This document shows positions 25,436 through 33,598 of a stretch of 64,000 bases of DNA, one piece after another. A model generated the notes under the pieces. It had not been told where the DNA came from. It saw only the letters and a list, made by a program, of their open reading frames with translations, and did no database searches. The stretch's first letter is position 1. The number at the start of each line of letters is the position of its first letter. The translations under genes and the position numbers were made by a program. The stretch is from Chloroflexota bacterium (GTDB lineage Bacteria > Chloroflexota > Dehalococcoidia > Lucifugimonadales > SAR202-VII-2): positions 1 to 64,000 of the forward strand of contig QEVV01000005.1 of the NCBI GenBank assembly GCA_003228115.1, in the 5' to 3' direction.

Positions 25436-26704
25436 TCAGGGGGAAGCGTGCAAACCTTGCCCCCGCTGGCTCTCCCCCCTAGGTTCTCTACCGAGAAGCA
25501 ACAGGAACGCCGTGCTGCCCAGGGCCACCATTGCTGTGGCGCCCCATGCGAGGGCATAGGATTCTGTGTTGTCCACTATCAACCCAAAGATGGGCGTCCC
25601 CACCAGGGATCCTATGCTGGCTATGGTGCTGGTTGTGCCCATGACCACACCCATCCGTTGGGGGCTGGCCAGCTCCCCAATCAGCACTACCTGAACCGTG
25701 CGCCAAGAAAGGGCGGTCAGGCCGAGGGCAAAGGATAACAAGCCGATGAGCCAAATAGGGGTGCCTTCGTGGATGAAAGCTATCCCGATGAATGCCAGGC
25801 CGCAACTGATGCCCACAATGCCCAACACGATGATGCGCCGTGAGCGCAATAGCAAATCGCTGATGGCCCCCCACAAAACCCGGCCCACAACGCTCCCCAC
25901 CCTAGCGACGGCTATGATGCCTCCCGCTGCCACCGGCGACAAAAGTGGTTCCTCAACGAGAAACAACACCAAATAGGAGCTCACTACGACGCTAGCGATG
26001 GAGAATAACGTCGACCAAGTGGTTACCAGGAGTAATGTGCGGTTGGCAATCACGTCCCCGAGCCCGCCGAACAAGGACTCACGCCGACCATGTCCCTCGG
26101 AAGGCTTATCTCGATAGATCAAAAGAAACCCTACGCCCGCAGTGAACATAGCGCCGGCAACCATGAACACCGCGCTCCGCCACCCAAGGGTCACGGCCAG
26201 TGCTGGAAGCGCGAGGGCCGCCAGTACGCCGACGACAGGGGTGCCCGTTTGCTTGATACCCATAGCAAAGGCGCGCCCCCTGGGTGGCAACCAGTCCATG
26301 ATGGCCCGGGAGGTTGACAAGAATCCCGGTGATTGAATCATGCCTATGACTACCGCCAACAGAAGCAAGAGCCAGTACGCGCTGCTCATACCCAGGGCTA
26401 CCATCGCTGGAAGGAGGGCTAACAAAAGGAAGCCCGTGACCTTCCGAACGCCCCAAATATCGGTCAACCAGCCTCCTATCAAAATGGTGCTCGTACCCCC
26501 GGCGACCATCAGCGATATGAACATGCCGAGCTGCGTCCGCGTGAGTCCCAAGTCTTCCTGCATGAAGGGGAACAGTACCGGGATGGCTTGGAAAGGAGAG
26601 TTCGAACCGCCTTGGCCCAGGGTCGCAGCGATCACGACCACCCAGGTATAGGGCATAGAAAAGAGAGACTTCACGGCAGTGCCGATTGAGCCAAGGAAGG
26701 CCAT
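25436..26704 (-). CDS. MFS transporter
   Basis: A 422-residue, 12-helix major facilitator permease. Visible features are the N-terminal helix TWVVVIAATLGQGG, the motif A-type loop LIGGWLTDIWGVRKVTG between helices 2 and 3, and the second-half equivalent GRVLWGAISDLLLRSRR. The pattern resembles the oxalate/formate or monocarboxylate-like MFS groups, but the substrate is unknown. It is divergent from the xerC-like gene. Confidence 0.88.
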   Translation of the reverse strand: MAFLGSIGTAVKSLFSMPYTWVVVIAATLGQGGSNSPFQAIPVLFPFMQEDLGLTRTQLGMFISLMVAGGTSTILIGGWLTDIWGVRKVTGFLLLALLPAMVALGMSSAYWLLLLLAVVIGMIQSPGFLSTSRAIMDWLPPRGRAFAMGIKQTGTPVVGVLAALALPALAVTLGWRSAVFMVAGAMFTAGVGFLLIYRDKPSEGHGRRESLFGGLGDVIANRTLLLVTTWSTLFSIASVVVSSYLVLFLVEEPLLSPVAAGGIIAVARVGSVVGRVLWGAISDLLLRSRRIIVLGIVGISCGLAFIGIAFIHEGTPIWLIGLLSFALGLTALSWRTVQVVLIGELASPQRMGVVMGTTSTIASIGSLVGTPIFGLIVDNTESYALAWGATAMVALGSTAFLLLLGREPRGESQRGQGLHASP

Positions 26705-26767
26705 GAAGTCATTCTACCTTCCATCCCTGAATTGTTGCTGCCGGTTATCGAGGCAAAAAGCCCTATA

Positions 26768-26776
26768 TGCTACAAT
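26768..26776 (+). promoter_or_regulatory. Extended -10 of the xerC-like gene
   Basis: TGCTACAAT, a TG-N-TACAAT extended -10, is 28 nt before the ATG at 26805. The same nine bases occur at 29747-29755 before uvrC. No convincing -35 is visible. Confidence 0.5.
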
Positions 26777-26804
26777 GCTCCCATCTTGGGCAGGCACGAA
26801 GGCC

Positions 26805-27890
26805 ATGCGTGCAGCGGTCGACAGCTTCCTGAACCACCTCACGGTTGAGCGCAACCTCTCGCCTCACACCGTCACCGCCTACCGCAATGATCTGGACCAG
26901 CTCACCGCCTACCTCGAAGAGTCAAAACAGGCGAAAGGTTGGGCTCAGATAGACTTGGAGATCCTGGCGCTCTACGTTACAGAGCTTCGTGAACGCGGAT
27001 ACGTCTCCGCCACGCTTAATCGCAAGGTTGCTGCAGTGAAATCCTTCTTCCGGTATCTGGCAGAGGAAGGCAGCGTCCCCGTAGACCCCACCGACCCACT
27101 GACATCCTCCCACAACAGCCGCAGGCTTCCCAAGGCCCTCTCCGAAGAGGACGTTGACAGGCTGCTTGCCGTCGTTAGCCCAGCTACCACTCCCGAAAGA
27201 ATGCGGGACAGAGCAATGCTGGAACTGCTTTACGCAAGTGGTATGCGGGTCACCGAATTGGTGTCGCTGGACATTGGTGACGTTGATGTCGCAGGCATCC
27301 AACTTGAGGGCGAACTGGCCGACGTGTTCTACGACGAAGCCTTGATCTCAATTGACCAACCAATCAAGCAACGGGTCGCGGAACAACTGGGCTCGTTGAA
27401 GGCCGTGAAGGACGCTACACCCGCTGTCCTCATGGAGACAGGACTCTCGGAAGGTGAAGCTCAAGAGGTACATGCCACGTTGAACACTGGCGTGGTCCGT
27501 TGCCAGGGCAAGGGCGGCAAGGAACGTATGGTAACAGTCAATGCCGTGGCTGTCGGTGCACTTAAGGAGTACCTTGCTAAGGGTAGGCAGCGCCTCTCCA
27601 AAAGGCCGGGAGAGATGGCGCTACTCCTCAACCGCCGTGGGAAGCGTCTTACGAGGCAGGGCGTTTGGCTTTTGCTGAAGGCCTACGCCGGTCACGCCGG
27701 TTTGGACATGAACGTAACGCCACACACTCTGCGCCACAGCTTCGCTACGCATCTTCTCCAAGGCGGGGCCAGTCTCAGGCACGTGCAAGAGATGTTGGGC
27801 CACGCCTCCATTGCCACTACCCAAATCTACACTCACCTGACGGGCGAGCACGTCCGCCAGGAATATGCCCGCGCCCACCCTAGGTCTTAA
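26805..27890 (+). CDS. Tyrosine recombinase XerC/XerD-like with a ~65-residue insertion
   Basis: A 361-residue site-specific recombinase, longer than the usual ~300. The N-terminal SAM-like core-binding domain (VERNLSPHTVTAYRNDLDQL) and the catalytic domain are complete: Arg in LLYASGMRVTELVSLD (~148), Lys in GKGGKERMV, HTLRHSFATHL, and the LGHASIATTQIYTHL segment with the tyrosine nucleophile. Between DVDVAG (~164) and VVRCQGKGG (~230) there is an extra helical segment absent from ordinary Xer proteins. The start at ATG 26805 has GAAGG upstream. It is probably the chromosome-dimer resolvase. It is followed after 2 nt by the rpiB-like gene. Confidence 0.9.
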   Translation: MRAAVDSFLNHLTVERNLSPHTVTAYRNDLDQLTAYLEESKQAKGWAQIDLEILALYVTELRERGYVSATLNRKVAAVKSFFRYLAEEGSVPVDPTDPLTSSHNSRRLPKALSEEDVDRLLAVVSPATTPERMRDRAMLELLYASGMRVTELVSLDIGDVDVAGIQLEGELADVFYDEALISIDQPIKQRVAEQLGSLKAVKDATPAVLMETGLSEGEAQEVHATLNTGVVRCQGKGGKERMVTVNAVAVGALKEYLAKGRQRLSKRPGEMALLLNRRGKRLTRQGVWLLLKAYAGHAGLDMNVTPHTLRHSFATHLLQGGASLRHVQEMLGHASIATTQIYTHLTGEHVRQEYARAHPRS

Positions 27891-27892
27891 GA

Positions 27893-28318
27893 ATGCCCAT
27901 TTTGACCATTGCTGTAGAAGCCGATGACCACCATCATCTCAGTCACTTTGTGGTAGAGCATTTGAAAGCCCAGGGGATTGAGTTAGAGTTATACGGAGCA
28001 CTTGACCCGGCAGCCGATTCGGCGTGGCCCCTGGTAGCAGAAGCAGTGGGCCTTAGAGTAGCCTCTGGACAATGCAGCCAGGGCATCGTGATGTGCTGGA
28101 CGGGTACCGGAGTAAGTATTGCCGCCAACAAGGTTCCCGGCGTTCGGGCTGCTCTCTGTGGCGATGCTGAGACAGCACTAGGAGCGAGGGCTTACAACGA
28201 TGCCAATGTGCTCTGCCTCAGCCTTCGGGCGACCTCTGAGGCAGTGGCGAAGGAAATCCTGGACGCCTGGTTTGCGGCAGAGATAGACGAAAGGAAAGGG
28301 CGAATATTCAGCGCGTAA
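27893..28318 (+). CDS. RpiB/LacAB family sugar-phosphate isomerase
   Basis: A 141-residue protein of the ribose-5-phosphate isomerase B family. It shows the N-terminal IAVEADDHHHL and the catalytic region GIVMCWTGTGVSIAANKVPGVRAA (cysteine and GTG loop) followed by ARAYNDANVLCLS. RpiB interconverts ribose-5-phosphate and ribulose-5-phosphate; some members act on other aldose phosphates. Start spacing of 2 nt after the recombinase gene indicates an operon. Confidence 0.9.
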   Translation: MPILTIAVEADDHHHLSHFVVEHLKAQGIELELYGALDPAADSAWPLVAEAVGLRVASGQCSQGIVMCWTGTGVSIAANKVPGVRAALCGDAETALGARAYNDANVLCLSLRATSEAVAKEILDAWFAAEIDERKGRIFSA

Positions 28319-28376
28319 AAGATATGGACCGTTTGAAAGCGTCTTAAAGAAAGTACCCCCGTCATGGAGGTGTGCG

Positions 28377-29087
28377 ATGCCAGTGGTCACGATAAATGGA
28401 GAGATAGGAAGCCGAGCTGGCGAAGTCGGCCACAAGGTCGCTGAGGCCATGGGGTCAAACTACGTTGACCGCCTCATCTTGGCGGAGGCTGCAAGGCGGA
28501 TAGGAGCCACAGTCGAAGCGCTGGAGGGAAAAGAGGAAAAGCCAGAGACCTTCGGAGAAGGCGTGGCCCGTTTCCTCCAGAGAATGCTGGAACGGTCAGC
28601 AGTCGCTGGCACGGGTGGAGAGCCCTACTTCGGTCCCGGTCTGGACATCCTCCTAGGCCGCCAATACGAGGAGATGGAACGGGAGCCGATTACCCGTCCC
28701 CAAGAGTTGGATAACGATAGCCTGATGAAGGCTACAAGCCAGGTCATCAAAGACGTGGCCCAAAATGGTAACGTCGTCATAGCAGGGCGGGCTAGCAATA
28801 TGATTTTGAGCGATATGCCGGACGTACTGCATGTCAGATTTACGGCCCCTTTGGAGTGTCGCATCCTTGCGATCATGGAAGACGAAGGGGTTCCCCGGCC
28901 CGAGGCGGAGCGAATACTGCAAGTAAGGGAGCGGGCTCGCATCTGGTTCTACAGGAAGTTCTTCAAGGTAGAGCCTGCGAACTCATTGATCTACCATTTA
29001 ACGATAAACACCGGCAGCACACCCATAGATGTAGCCACGGCAGTCGTAGTCACGGCTGCTGAAAAGCTGGTGAAGTCTGGAGCCTAA
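28377..29087 (+). CDS. Cytidylate kinase-like family protein
   Basis: A 236-residue P-loop-type protein of the cytidylate kinase-like family (Cytidylate_kin2). The N-terminus MPVVTINGEIGSRAGEVGHKVAEAM carries a degenerate nucleotide-binding loop, followed by YVDRLILAEAARRIG, VVIAGRASNMILSD and the lid-like region VRERARIWFYRKFF. GGAGG precedes the ATG. The actual phosphate acceptor is not established for this family. Confidence 0.88.
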   Translation: MPVVTINGEIGSRAGEVGHKVAEAMGSNYVDRLILAEAARRIGATVEALEGKEEKPETFGEGVARFLQRMLERSAVAGTGGEPYFGPGLDILLGRQYEEMEREPITRPQELDNDSLMKATSQVIKDVAQNGNVVIAGRASNMILSDMPDVLHVRFTAPLECRILAIMEDEGVPRPEAERILQVRERARIWFYRKFFKVEPANSLIYHLTINTGSTPIDVATAVVVTAAEKLVKSGA

Positions 29088-29136
29088 CGCTAGGCTACCT
29101 ACCGTTTAAGCAACAAAGTAGACGAAGGAGATCGTT

Positions 29137-29553
29137 ATGCCCAAGAGAGACACCAAGCGACGCAAGGGGCCTTCCGCCCCCGAACAGCTGGCTATGAAGC
29201 AGGCCCGGGAGTACGGTGAGGATCAGCCGGTCCAGACTCCCCCGCCACCTGAGAACGCTATCGCCGCCGCTGGCACATCTGAAGCCACTGAGCCTGCGAC
29301 CCAAGACAATGAGTCACAGGCGGCGGCCAGCCCGGCTGCCTCAGTGCCCGCCTTCACTGCACCAACCAGGGCCGCGCGTCCTAGTCAACCGGCCTCTGCC
29401 TTCAGGACATCCAGGCAGGGTCGGCAACAGATAGATCGGCTATCGATACCTACGGTCGTCCAGGCCCGATTCAAGGGAGACCTGTTTCGCATCGCAGCGA
29501 TCGCCGTGGTAATGGCCGCCATACTAGGAGCACTCACGGTCGTTCTGGGTTAA
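29137..29553 (+). CDS. Pro/Ala-rich protein with a single C-terminal membrane anchor
   Basis: A 138-residue protein I do not recognise. It has a basic N-terminus (MPKRDTKRRKGPSAPEQLA), a long low-complexity Pro/Ala/Thr-rich middle (~25-100), and one C-terminal transmembrane helix (IAAIAVVMAAILGALTVVLG) ending at the last residue. This topology suggests a tail-anchored inner-membrane protein. GAAGGAG precedes the ATG. Co-directional neighbours give no functional hint. Confidence 0.75.
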   Translation: MPKRDTKRRKGPSAPEQLAMKQAREYGEDQPVQTPPPPENAIAAAGTSEATEPATQDNESQAAASPAASVPAFTAPTRAARPSQPASAFRTSRQGRQQIDRLSIPTVVQARFKGDLFRIAAIAVVMAAILGALTVVLG

Positions 29554-29596
29554 GGGGCCCGTTGCCTCCCGAAGCAATGTACTGGTAAGTCGCTTT

Positions 29597-29626
29597 CGTC
29601 TTTCCGGCGAAGGCCGGAACCCAGAA
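29597..29626. repeat. REP-like repeat, copy 2
   Basis: A 30-nt element with an inner inverted repeat TTCCGGC-GAAG-GCCGGAA, related to the copy at 25370-25399. It lies in the 200-bp gap before uvrC. Confidence 0.6.
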
Positions 29627-29746
29627 GCCTCGGATGAAGTCAATCTAGGCCACATAGCTAGGCCATTCGGCAAAGACGGGCACTCTCTTCCGACTATTTA
29701 CCAGGACTCTCCCCCTCAGCGAGAGCCGCCCGAGAATCAAGACCGG

Positions 29747-29755
29747 TGCTACAAT
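29747..29755 (+). promoter_or_regulatory. Extended -10 overlapping the first ATG of uvrC
   Basis: TGCTACAAT again, here reaching into the ATG at 29754. Transcription from it would start near 29762, so translation would begin at ATG 29763, probably on a leaderless message. Confidence 0.45.
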
Positions 29756-31682
29756 GGATCCTATGGCGCAGGCTCCTCCGGCCCCTCATTCATCCCCTTA
29801 CGACCGCATGCATCGCCGTGTGGGCTCTGTGCCCACGGGCCCTGGCGTCTACCACTTCAAAGGCTCTCAAGGTGAGTCCCTTTACGTGGGCAAGGCCGCC
29901 AATCTCCGGAACCGCCTCCGCTCCTATTTTGGCCATACTCTAGGTTTGGAGCCCAAGATCAGGCGGCTCATGGAACGCGCAGCAGACTTCGAGTTAACCG
30001 TCACGGAGTCAGAGTCCGAGGCGCTACTCCTTGAAAACCTCTTCATCAAGAAGCACAAGCCCCGCTACAATGCCAGACTCAAAGACGACAAGACCTATCC
30101 CTATATCAAGATAGACCTCAAGGAAGACTTCCCACAGGTCTACATTACTCGGCGGGTTAGGCAAGACGGAGCGCGTTACTTTGGCCCTTTTGCCAGCGCA
30201 GGGTCGGTGCGGAAAACCCTGGACATCTTAAAGAAACTGTTCCCCTACCGGTCCTGCACGAAAGTGATCACGGGCACCGACGACCGCCCTTGCCTTGAGT
30301 ACTACATCAACCGGTGCGTCGCGCCTTGCGTGAGCTATTCCACCAAAGAGCAGTATCACGAAGTCATTGGGGAAGTGATCTCATTCATGGACGGACGCAC
30401 GGAAACCGTTGTACGGGACCTCAAGCGCCGTATGCGCGGGGCATCCGACGACCTCGAGTTTGAGCGAGCCGGACGCTTGCGGGACCAAATCCAAGCTATC
30501 GAACGAGTTAATGAGGGCCAGAAGGTTGCCTCACTCGGAATGGAGAATGAGGACGCCATCGCCCTGGCCCGTGGGGCCCGCGACGAAGCGTGGGTGGAGG
30601 TGTTCACCATCCGCCACGGCAAGCTGGTAGGTCGTGACCACTTCATCATGGAAGGCACTAGGGATACGACTGAGGCACGGCTCCTCGCCGATTTCGTCAA
30701 ACAGTACTACGACTCTGCCCCATTCATCCCGCCAAGGGTGCTCCTTCAGACGGCCTTGGACGAAGAGGAGGCCCCCGCCATCCGCGAATGGCTAAGTGAG
30801 CGCAGAGGACGGCCGGTCCGATTCTTCGTCCCCCAACGAGGCGAGAAGCACCGTTTGGTGCAAATGGTGGAGGAAAACGCGCGCCAGGGCCTTGAACAGC
30901 TCATGACAAGCTGGGCCACCGATCAGAACGCCCTCAATCAAGCGATGGCTATTCTGGCAGAAGAGTTGAGCCTCCCTGCCCTGCCCCGCCGTATGGAGTG
31001 CTACGACATCTCCAACACTCAGGGAACGAACCCTGTGGGCAGCATGGTAGTGTTCCAGGACGGCCAGCCCAAGAAGGCGCACTACCGGCGCTTTCAGATC
31101 AAGGGCGTTGAGGGCCCCAACGACTACGCCATGATGCAGGAAATGCTCCGTCGCCGGTTCAAGCATCTGGCCAAAGTGGCGGCATCCGAGGAACGACCTG
31201 CCATCGTAGACGTGAAGGACGGTGAAACCGAAGGCTCCCCTGACGCCGCTTGGACCACCGTCCCAGACCTCGTCATCATCGACGGTGGAAAGGGGCATCT
31301 ATCAGCTGCTCAGGAAGTATTTCTGGAATTGGGTGTCAACTTCATTCCCCTGTCTTCTTTGGCGAAGGAGCGGGAAGAGTTGTTCATGCCGGACATTCCT
31401 GAACCCATCGTCCTCCCCAGGACGTCGCCGGCCTTATTCCTGGTGCAACGTATTCGCGACGAAGCGCACCGATTTGCCATTGGCTATCACCAAAGGATTC
31501 GTTCCCGCAAAGCAACGCAGTCTTTGCTTGATGTGGTGCCTGGCATAGGCCCGCGCCGTAAGCGCATGCTGTTGGGCAAATTTGGGGGCCTGGGCGGCAT
31601 TAGAGAGGCGTCAGTGACCGACCTGGCTGCCGTCCCCGGCATGACAATGCGCTTGGCCCAAAAAATCAAAGAATATCTGTAG
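29754..31682 (+). CDS. uvrC: Excinuclease ABC subunit C
   Basis: Nucleotide-excision repair endonuclease that makes both incisions around DNA lesions with UvrAB. At 642 residues it is full length: GIY-YIG nuclease domain (GPGVYHFKGSQGESLYVGKA, ~30-105), UVR motif (RGASDDLEFERAGRLRDQI), the RNase H-like C-terminal nuclease with ECYDISNTQGTNPVGSMVVF and IIDGGKGHL, and the terminal double HhH (VPGIGPRRKRMLL, VPGMTMRLAQKI). Start 29754 or 29763; a -10 element overlapping the first ATG favours 29763. Confidence 0.96.
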   Translation: MDPMAQAPPAPHSSPYDRMHRRVGSVPTGPGVYHFKGSQGESLYVGKAANLRNRLRSYFGHTLGLEPKIRRLMERAADFELTVTESESEALLLENLFIKKHKPRYNARLKDDKTYPYIKIDLKEDFPQVYITRRVRQDGARYFGPFASAGSVRKTLDILKKLFPYRSCTKVITGTDDRPCLEYYINRCVAPCVSYSTKEQYHEVIGEVISFMDGRTETVVRDLKRRMRGASDDLEFERAGRLRDQIQAIERVNEGQKVASLGMENEDAIALARGARDEAWVEVFTIRHGKLVGRDHFIMEGTRDTTEARLLADFVKQYYDSAPFIPPRVLLQTALDEEEAPAIREWLSERRGRPVRFFVPQRGEKHRLVQMVEENARQGLEQLMTSWATDQNALNQAMAILAEELSLPALPRRMECYDISNTQGTNPVGSMVVFQDGQPKKAHYRRFQIKGVEGPNDYAMMQEMLRRRFKHLAKVAASEERPAIVDVKDGETEGSPDAAWTTVPDLVIIDGGKGHLSAAQEVFLELGVNFIPLSSLAKEREELFMPDIPEPIVLPRTSPALFLVQRIRDEAHRFAIGYHQRIRSRKATQSLLDVVPGIGPRRKRMLLGKFGGLGGIREASVTDLAAVPGMTMRLAQKIKEYL

Positions 31683-31750
31683 CCACCAGCAGGCATCAAA
31701 GAAACTGGCTCCAATGATCCAGAGCCAAAGCAGGAACGTACCAACTCAAG

Positions 31751-32581
31751 ATGGGAACCTCAAATACAAAAGCTAAAGGGGGTGCGGCTCGGCGGCCTTC
31801 CCTTCGTCGTCTGGCCCTGCTCCTGCCTGCATCGGTGCTGCTGCTGTTGGCAGCCGCTGCTTGCGGCGGAACAGACGCCTCACCAGCGATTCAGGAGCCC
31901 ACAGCGGAGGGCCCGACGTCTGCTCCGTCCCTAACCAGTCCAACAGCCGCCCAGAGCGGCTCCACTGTTACCCCCAGCCCACAGGTGGCCGGAGCGACGC
32001 AACTGCCTACAAATGGAGAAACGCCCCCAACGGAAACCCCTGCCGGTACTCCTAGCGCGCCGGGCGCCACCGATGCCGTTAAGCCCGACCCGACCTCCCT
32101 GCCCGACCCCACCCGAGTCCCAGTGCCCGGCGTGAAGGAGGGATTCAAGGAAGGAAATCTTGCCCCAGACTTCAGAGTTACGAGCACCGATGGTGTGGAA
32201 GTCAGCCTCGATACACTTCTTTCGAAGGAGAAGCCCTTCCTTTTAGTTTTCTTTGCATCGTGGTGATCGACCTGTCGCGCCGAGTTACGGACGCTAAGAG
32301 ATGTTTACCCAGCCTACGAAGGGCAGGTTGAGGTTCTCGCGGTCGGAATGGACCCGTTTGAGTTCAACAAGCCAGCCATCTTGAACGATTTCAAGACTAG
32401 CTTGGAGTTGCCCTTCCCTGTCTACATGGGCAACCGCGAGATGTTCGTGGCATACAACGTAACGGTCAGGTCGACAAAGCTCGCTGTAGGAAGCAACGGG
32501 GTCATTACCTTCCGGGAGGGCTACGGCCTTATGAGCACCCAGGACTGGGACCAGGTCTTAGCGGACTTGGTGCAGTCCTAG
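31751..32581 (+). CDS. TlpA/redoxin-like thioredoxin-fold lipoprotein, predicted selenoprotein (UxxC)
   Basis: A lipoprotein of 276 residues if the in-frame TGA at 32264-32266 is read as selenocysteine. It has a basic N-terminus and lipobox (LLAAAAC, Cys38), a Thr/Pro-rich linker (~40-130), then an AhpC/TlpA-type domain: NLAPDFRVTSTDGVEV, FLLVFFASW, the TGA codon (172), then STCRAELRTL. The TGA occupies exactly the first position of the usual CxxC redox motif. After it the frame stays open for 103 codons with the expected thioredoxin-fold elements (PFPVYMGNREMFVAYNV, SNGVITFREGYG) to a TAG. A stem-loop directly downstream resembles a bacterial SECIS. The likely role is periplasm-side thiol-disulfide or peroxide chemistry. 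The alternative, a nonsense mutation at the active-site codon, is less likely because the rhodanese 6 kb away shows the same feature. Confidence 0.87.
32264..32294 (+). promoter_or_regulatory. UGA codon with SECIS-like stem-loop (thioredoxin-fold gene)
   Basis: The TGA is followed 16 nt later by the apical loop AGTTA. The stem is GCGCCG (32277-32282) against CGG-A-CGC (32288-32294) with one bulged A. Bacterial SECIS elements lie within the coding region just after the UGA with a small loop that has G among its first two bases, which holds here. Confidence 0.65.
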
Positions 32582-32592
32582 GCCTATGCTTG

Positions 32593-32681
32593 ACGTTCGT
32601 CAAGAGTCTTTGACGAACGTGTCCCCCCCTCTAGCTCCCTCCCTTGAGGGAGGATATACAAACACCCTCTCCCTGGAGGGT
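32593..32681. repeat. Cluster of three hairpins between convergent genes
   Basis: An 11-bp stem at 32593-32620 (ACGTTCGTCAA arm) is followed by CTCCCTC/GAGGGAG at 32635-32652 and ACCCTC/GAGGGT at 32664-32681. The C/G-rich hairpins resemble those at 58489-58586. They probably terminate transcription from both sides. Confidence 0.6.
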
Positions 32682-32758
32682 GAGGGCTGGGGAGAGGGGG
32701 AAGCCATCGCTATATAGGCATCGGCGCTTTAGCCTGACGCCCGATCAGATTATGCCCG

Positions 32759-33532
32759 CTATTCGTCCAAGAACTCCCTTAACGCGTTATATGACGGCGG
32801 CATCTGCGGCTGAAACCGGAGATAGGACGGGGTTGGAAAGCGCTGCAGGCCTCCCTTGTGGCTCGCAATGACGCCATCTAGGATGCGCTCCACATGTGAC
32901 CACGGTGTCGTGAATGCCATCTCGTGGTCCTGGGCCATACCGAAGATTCGGTCCCCGTTGCAGGGAAGCACATACCAGGGTTCCCCGGTGATGTAAGCCT
33001 GAGCAATAATCTCGGCGCAATCCCGGGTGCCCACGGAAGCTGACCTCACCGGCATGCCGTTCTTCCAGACTGCCCCCTGCACCATGCGCATCACCATAGC
33101 CGAGTTGCCATAGACACAAAGCACGTCGGGCTCGAAGTCGGCCCTGTGCAGCGGCGCAACTACGAGATAGGGGAACTTCCCGTACTCGAGATAGGGCACC
33201 TGATGCGCCGATGTGGACCACATTTCCCGGTTGTGAGGGTCCAGTTCTTCGAACACCGAACCATCGTTGAACTGTTGTTTTCGTGGAAGGTGTCCCATCA
33301 TTAGCATGCCGTACGGGCAAATTTGGTCTTCTTTGCCCACTGCGATCACCCAACCATAGCGGCGCGCCATCCCATAGGATTGGCACACTGTGATCCGCTC
33401 GCCCATGTCCTTTAGCGGACGCCGTGCCCGTTCGGGAATCTCCGACTCGTCGCGGCAGAGCTTGATAGCCACCGGATAGGTGTCAACTCGAACGTACTCA
33501 GAGAGGATTTGGTCGACGGCCTTGGTGTCCAT
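32759..33532 (-). CDS. DUF169 domain protein
   Basis: A 257-residue DUF169 protein. The family pattern is visible in YPVAIKLCRDESEIPERARRP, then TVCQSYGMARRYGW and the later VLCVYGNSAMVMRMVQGA and GTRDCAEIIAQAYITGEPWYVLPCNGDRIF. Conserved cysteines (positions ~25, 50, 72, 140 and 168) could bind metal or a cofactor. The function of the family is not established. It is transcribed with, and 66 nt downstream of, the LLM oxidoreductase at 33599-34498. Confidence 0.88.
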   Translation of the reverse strand: MDTKAVDQILSEYVRVDTYPVAIKLCRDESEIPERARRPLKDMGERITVCQSYGMARRYGWVIAVGKEDQICPYGMLMMGHLPRKQQFNDGSVFEELDPHNREMWSTSAHQVPYLEYGKFPYLVVAPLHRADFEPDVLCVYGNSAMVMRMVQGAVWKNGMPVRSASVGTRDCAEIIAQAYITGEPWYVLPCNGDRIFGMAQDHEMAFTTPWSHVERILDGVIASHKGGLQRFPTPSYLRFQPQMPPSYNALREFLDE

Positions 33533-33598
33533 AAGTCTCCTCTTGATAGGCGTAGCTCAAACTCTAGCGCGCCGGGATTCCATGGTCGTTCGGGCGCT

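Noticed and set aside
26805-28318. Xer-like recombinase as a sign of an integrated element
   Set aside because: Its neighbours are housekeeping genes, no phage, plasmid or att-like repeats are seen, and the sequence fits a chromosomal XerC/D.
32600-32700. C/G-rich hairpins as a CRISPR array
   Set aside because: The repeats differ in sequence and spacing, there are no unique spacers of constant length, and no cas genes are present.
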